DNA of 21,614 nucleotides, taken from Priapulus caudatus (lineage: Eukaryota > Priapulida > Priapulimorpha > Priapulimorphida > Priapulidae). Positions 18,460 through 21,614 of this stretch are shown piece after piece (the first letter of the stretch is position 1; each line of letters begins with the position of its first letter). The translations under genes and the position numbers were made by a program. The notes under the pieces were generated by a model. That model saw only the letters and a list, made by a program, of their open reading frames with translations. It made no database searches and had not been told where the DNA came from. The stretch is taken from positions 1,044,977 through 1,066,590 of the forward strand of contig NW_014577078.1 in the NCBI RefSeq assembly GCF_000485595.1, written 5' to 3'.

Positions 18460-19420
18460 TGAAACGGTGCTCGCGCATGCGCAATATCCCCCGAGAAAAA
18501 TGATATTTTGCAAAAATTGTGAATTTAAACTGAAGAGGGGTTATCCTAGCATAGATTTATATAATAAATTTTTATAAGTAGACCTCACTTCAGAAATAGG
18601 AAGCAGACCTTGCATGAAAGGTAACCCACTGCACATACCAGTCAGTACATAACCTGACTACGTTACTGTTTTGCGGATGCGCAATATCTCACCAGAGGAG
18701 TTATATTTTGTGATGAAAACGCATTTAGTATGGTCAGGGGATATCTCAACATAGGTTTCTGTAATAAATTCTTATCAGTAGACTTGTGCTTATAGTTAGG
18801 AGAGCGCCCTAGCCTGTAGGGTGCAAAACTCCTACTTTATTCCTGCCCGCCCTTCGCTTTGTCTCCATTGTCGCACGCTCAGCTTCCTTCTCCTTCCACC
18901 GCCCCTCGACTGTCTTCCCTGCCACCTTCCCTCAGTTTCCCACCCCTCTCTCCCTCACCAAGCTATATTTACGTACTTTTCCTTTGGCCGTACTGCACGT
19001 CTGAAACGGTGCTTGCGCATGCGCAATATCTCCCGAGAAGAAGAATATTTTGCAAACATTATGAATTCAAAATGAAGAGGGGTTATTCTAGCATAGATTT
19101 ATATGATAAAATTTTATCAGTAGACCTCACTTCAGAAATAGGAAGCAGACCTTGCATGAAAGGTCCCCACTGCACATACCAGTCCAGTCATTACATAACC
19201 TGACTACGTTACTGCTTTGCGGATGCGCAATATCTCACCAGAGGAGTTATATTTTGTGATGAAAACGCATTTAGTATGGTCAGGGGATATCTCAAAATAG
19301 GTTTCTGTACTAAATTCTTATCAGTAGACTTGTGCTTATGGTTAGGAGAGCGCCCTAGCCTGTAGGGTGCAAAACTCCTACTTTATTCCCGCCCACCACT
19401 CTCTCTCTCTCACTTCTATC

Positions 19421-19448
19421 ACCAAGGAGCGGGGCAAGTTGACCATTC

Positions 19449-19483
<35 letters not shown>

Positions 19484-20417
19484 CTTTATCTTTGTCTTTC
19501 ACTCTCTCTCTTTCTCTCATTTTCATCACTCCTTCGCTCTTAAACTGGTTTTACTATCACCCGGTAACCGATCGTTCTTACTATAAACGGGTTTACAATA
19601 ATTCAAAAGAGGCAGTCAGTGCAATACGCGCGAGGTGAGCGTAAAGGTTAGTGTGAAATACGGGCGAAGTAAGTGTAAAGTAAGCGTGAATTACACATAA
19701 ATTGAATGTGAATCACACGTGAGCCAGTGACGCGAACACATTTATACTCCTTGAAATACGCGTATAGGTAGGTACTATGGGATCTGCGAGTAATGATCGA
19801 TACTGAAACACCCGAGGTGACTGGCGTGTTGGAAGAGAGATGGCGAAGCAAAAAATTCGTAGTTTCCTTACAAGCTGAGAGAACCACTTCGATGCCCATT
19901 TTTTTCTATCAACCAATAAACTCAACACCACGAAGCAGAAAAATCGATACGTATTTCAGATTCCAATAGCAATGTCCATAGGCGCAAATGTCATGGGGAC
20001 ACGGGGACACGCCCCCCCCCCACTTTTCGAAGGGTGGGGGACAGAATATCAAATGCCCCCCACAGGTTTTTGAACATGTGCTTCTGCATAATTATAAGCC
20101 CCTTCTATAATATTATTATTTTGTGCTTGTCTCCACTAAATGAAAAAAATAGAAAGTATAAAAAATGACTCCCGATTGATAGCCTAAACTAGATACAGGA
20201 TCCGCTAGGTAGGGGATATTGAAAGTATTTGCTAGTCTCGAGTTCCAGAATCTTATCACTCCATATCCAATCCTACAAGCATGCACATGGATTTAACGTA
20301 GATTTGTAATATGTAAGGCTAGTACGCGCGCGCTCGCTAGCTCTCCAGTTGCTATTGATATCTGTGGTAGATATGTAGCGTCGTATGTATATTATATATA
20401 CATATCGTATATATTGT
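19421..20417 (+). repeat. Repeat block A, copy 2 (about 1.0 kb)
   Basis: Homologous to 16932-17671 from accaaggagcggggcaag to the gtacgtact junction. Relative to copy 1 it has about 140 extra bases (about 19723-19865, between cacacgtg and tccttacaagctg) and about 90 extra bases (about 20150-20240, before tctcgagttccagaatc). The homopolymer C run near 20010 and the CT numbers differ. It is followed by another B unit. Confidence 0.85.
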
Positions 20418-20650
20418 ACGTACTATTATTTAGGTCGTATTGCACGCTTAAAACGGTGCTCGCGCATGCGCAATATCTCCAGAGAAGAAGCATATTTTGC
20501 AAACATTATGAATTTAAAATGAAGAGGGGTTATCCTAGCATAGATTTATATGATAAAATTTTATCAGTAGACCTCACTTCAGAAATAGGAAGGAGACCTT
20601 GCATGTAAGGTTCCCGCTGCATATACAAGTCAGTACATAACCTGGCTACG
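20418..20650 (+). repeat. Fourth B unit (B4)
   Basis: Acgtactattattta, then ctcgcgcatgcgcaatatct, atgaatttaaaatgaagagg and gtcagtacataacctgg, as in B1-B3. No C unit follows; unique sequence begins at about 20651. Confidence 0.85.
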
Positions 20651-20665
20651 GTACACTCTATGGTG

Positions 20666-20674
20666 TATATAAAA
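20666..20674 (+). promoter_or_regulatory. TATATAAAA box-like sequence just downstream of B4
   Basis: A consensus-like TATA element 16 bp after the end of the repeat array. No recognisable coding exon follows within the window; the 72-codon frame at 20753-20971 is unremarkable. Confidence 0.2.
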
Positions 20675-21060
20675 CCCATAAAAATACAAAATTCGCACTA
20701 AACTATCATGAAATAAGAGCTTTCGTAATAAAAATAGTCTTGGCTGTTTATCATGCATGTTATTGGGACAAAGAATTTGTTTAAACTCTGCACTAGGAGT
20801 TTAAAGACTGTTACTGACAAAGGTTATGTAACTATAGTTTACCATGCATGTATGTATTGCAATGATTGTTTATGCCACCGATTTTCTTTTTGTTTACGTA
20901 TTTTAGTAATGCTAAAACAAGTTACCATGGTATATGCCGATTGCATCACCCATAGGCATAGATACATATAGCATTAAATAGGAAAAAACAAGACAAGCGC
21001 CAGTGCAGCACTCGGTAAGTTATTAGTAGCGCGTTATATAGTGTTGCCGGCGTTATATTT
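20675..21060. other. No gene supported
   Basis: AT-rich. A donor-like CTCG|GTAAGT lies at 21014-21019 after a very short open frame. Nothing recognisable. Confidence 0.4.
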
Positions 21061-21303
21061 GTATGACGGGGGCCTAAGGCCACCTATATAGAATTGTAAC
21101 AATAGTGTATGATGGGGGCCCAAGGCCACATATATAGTATTTGTATGACGTGGGACTAAAGCCACCTATATAATATTGTAATAATAGTGTATGATGGGGG
21201 CACAAGGTCACATATATAGTAATGTATGACGGGGGCCTAAGGCCACCTATATAGTATTGTGATAATAGAATAGTGTATGACGGGGGCCCAAGGCCACATA
21301 TAG
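21061..21303 (+). repeat. 82-bp dimeric tandem repeat
   Basis: Six monomers start with GTATGA(C/T)G at 21061, 21107, 21143, 21189, 21224 and 21274. They alternate between a CCACCTATATA type (about 46 bp, or 50 in the third copy) and a CCACATATATA type (about 36 bp). The dimer period is 81-85 bp. Each monomer has a GGGGGCCTAAGGCC-like core. The antisense frame reading Tyr-Ile-Gly-Gly-Leu-like repeats is an artefact. Confidence 0.9.
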
Positions 21304-21329
21304 TGGGGAGCGGGGCGCCATGCAGGACA

Positions 21330-21614
21330 GGGCTCAATTTTGTCTAACAAAACTCAATTCTGTCTCACAAAATCCAATTTTGTGAACACAAAACTCATTC
21401 TGTCAATCCTGTACCACAAAACTCAATTTTGTAACACACAAACTCAATTCTGTCATCCGGTTCCACAAACTCAATTTTGTGAACACAAAACTCATTCTGT
21501 CAATCCTGTTCCACAAAACTCAATTCTGTCGAACCGGTTCCACAAAACTACCATTTTGTAAACACAGCGTGAGCCAAAACTCAAGTTCTGATCTGGAACC
21601 GGCTTCCACAAAAG
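21330..21614 (+). repeat. Short-repeat array CACAAAACTCAATT(T/C)TGT, continues past the window
   Basis: About eleven copies of a 17-18-nt motif are separated by variable 2-15-nt spacers. Longer units recur: tttgtgaacacaaaactcat plus tctgtcaatcctgt at about 21378 and 21478, and CCGGTTCCACAAA at about 21457 and 21534. Most copies can fold as ACAAAA-ctcaa-TTTTGT. The frame rich in Lys-Thr-Gln-Phe-Cys is a translation of the repeat. Confidence 0.85.

Larger units (their letters stand above)
17672..19420 (+). repeat. Tandem B-C dimer array (about 550-bp higher-order unit)
   Basis: Order: B1 17672-17911, C1 17912-18233, B2 18234-18663 (interrupted by a MITE), C2 18664-18970, B3 18971-19206, C3 19207-19420 (truncated). 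B carries ctcccgaga...tgaatttaaaatga...ttatcagtagacctcactt. C carries ctcaccagaggag...ttcttatcagtagac, a GCGCCCTA...TAGGGTGC hairpin and a pyrimidine-rich tail. B and C are themselves diverged homologues: both begin with the GCGCATGCGCAATATCTC box, then a tattttg-like segment and the ttatcagtagac motif. Open frames here are translations of the repeat and not genes. Confidence 0.85.

Noticed and set aside
17980-19203. Several Ser/Pro/Leu-rich plus-strand frames
   Set aside because: They fall in corresponding positions of the B/C tandem units and reflect the pyrimidine-rich tail of unit C; frames are not conserved between copies.
21330-21614. CRISPR-like look of short repeats with spacers
   Set aside because: Repeats are short and degenerate, spacers vary from 2 to about 15 nt and themselves recur, and the whole context is eukaryotic.
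1-21614. tRNA, rRNA and snRNA genes
   Set aside because: Reading for B-box-like GGTTCGANTCC and for conserved rRNA or snRNA text found none; a covariance-model scan (tRNAscan-SE, Infernal) would be decisive.
1-21614. Autonomous transposon or retroelement coding remnants
   Set aside because: No reverse-transcriptase YxDD-type, integrase, DDE/D transposase or Rep/helicase motif was recognised in the open frames; a translated search against Repbase/Dfam proteins could still detect highly decayed fragments.

Overview
Kind of DNA. This looks like non-coding, repeat-rich nuclear DNA from a metazoan, most likely a marine invertebrate. It is AT-rich and has no dense gene packing or operons. Microsatellites are abundant: (AC)n, (CT)n, (ATAAC)n and (ATTACT)n. 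There are several families of short non-autonomous transposons. Two elements combine long direct core repeats, an (ACGG)n tract and a terminal hairpin ending in GAGCTAA. That is the architecture of the pearl/DINE-type Helitron-like elements best known from bivalves and other aquatic invertebrates. I cannot name the species, and no open frame resembles a reverse transcriptase, transposase or other family I recognise.

Layout. 1-700: Helitron-like element 1, with a 311-bp core duplicated in tandem. 1500-1579: small GGGGTCCGTTG MITE. 1925-2208: 284-bp MITE with 51-bp inverted ends, 9-bp target duplications and a degenerate telomere-type tract. 2880-3450: Helitron-like element 2. 3444-4950: a 1.5-kb nested palindrome with about 400-bp outer arms. 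6255-6328: a 74-bp near-perfect palindrome. 7242-7450: (ATAAC)n satellite. 7702-7753: 52-bp palindrome of a dispersed hairpin family, also at 2691, 3578 and 12025. 8330-8712: PIF/Harbinger-like MITE made of repeated terminal modules. 9890-10086 and 13483-13720: alternating purine-pyrimidine microsatellites. 16932-20650: a segmental/tandem array in block order A-B-C-B-C-B-C-A-B, carrying repeated GCGCATGCGC palindromes. 21061-21303: an 82-bp dimeric tandem repeat. 21330-21614: an array of CACAAAACTCAATTTTGT-like short repeats running off the window.

Genes. The one convincing coding signal is a minus-strand first exon at 16581-16653. It encodes a complete signal peptide, ends at a consensus splice donor (CAAG|GTAAGT), and is preceded by a 6-codon upstream ORF whose stop overlaps the start codon (TAATG). 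A possible, much weaker, phase-compatible terminal exon with a stop and an AATAAA signal lies 3.2 kb downstream at 13162-13370. If the two belong together, the window holds a small secreted-protein gene with a large intron containing microsatellites. Everything else that is open for 60-200 codons is best explained by repeats or chance.
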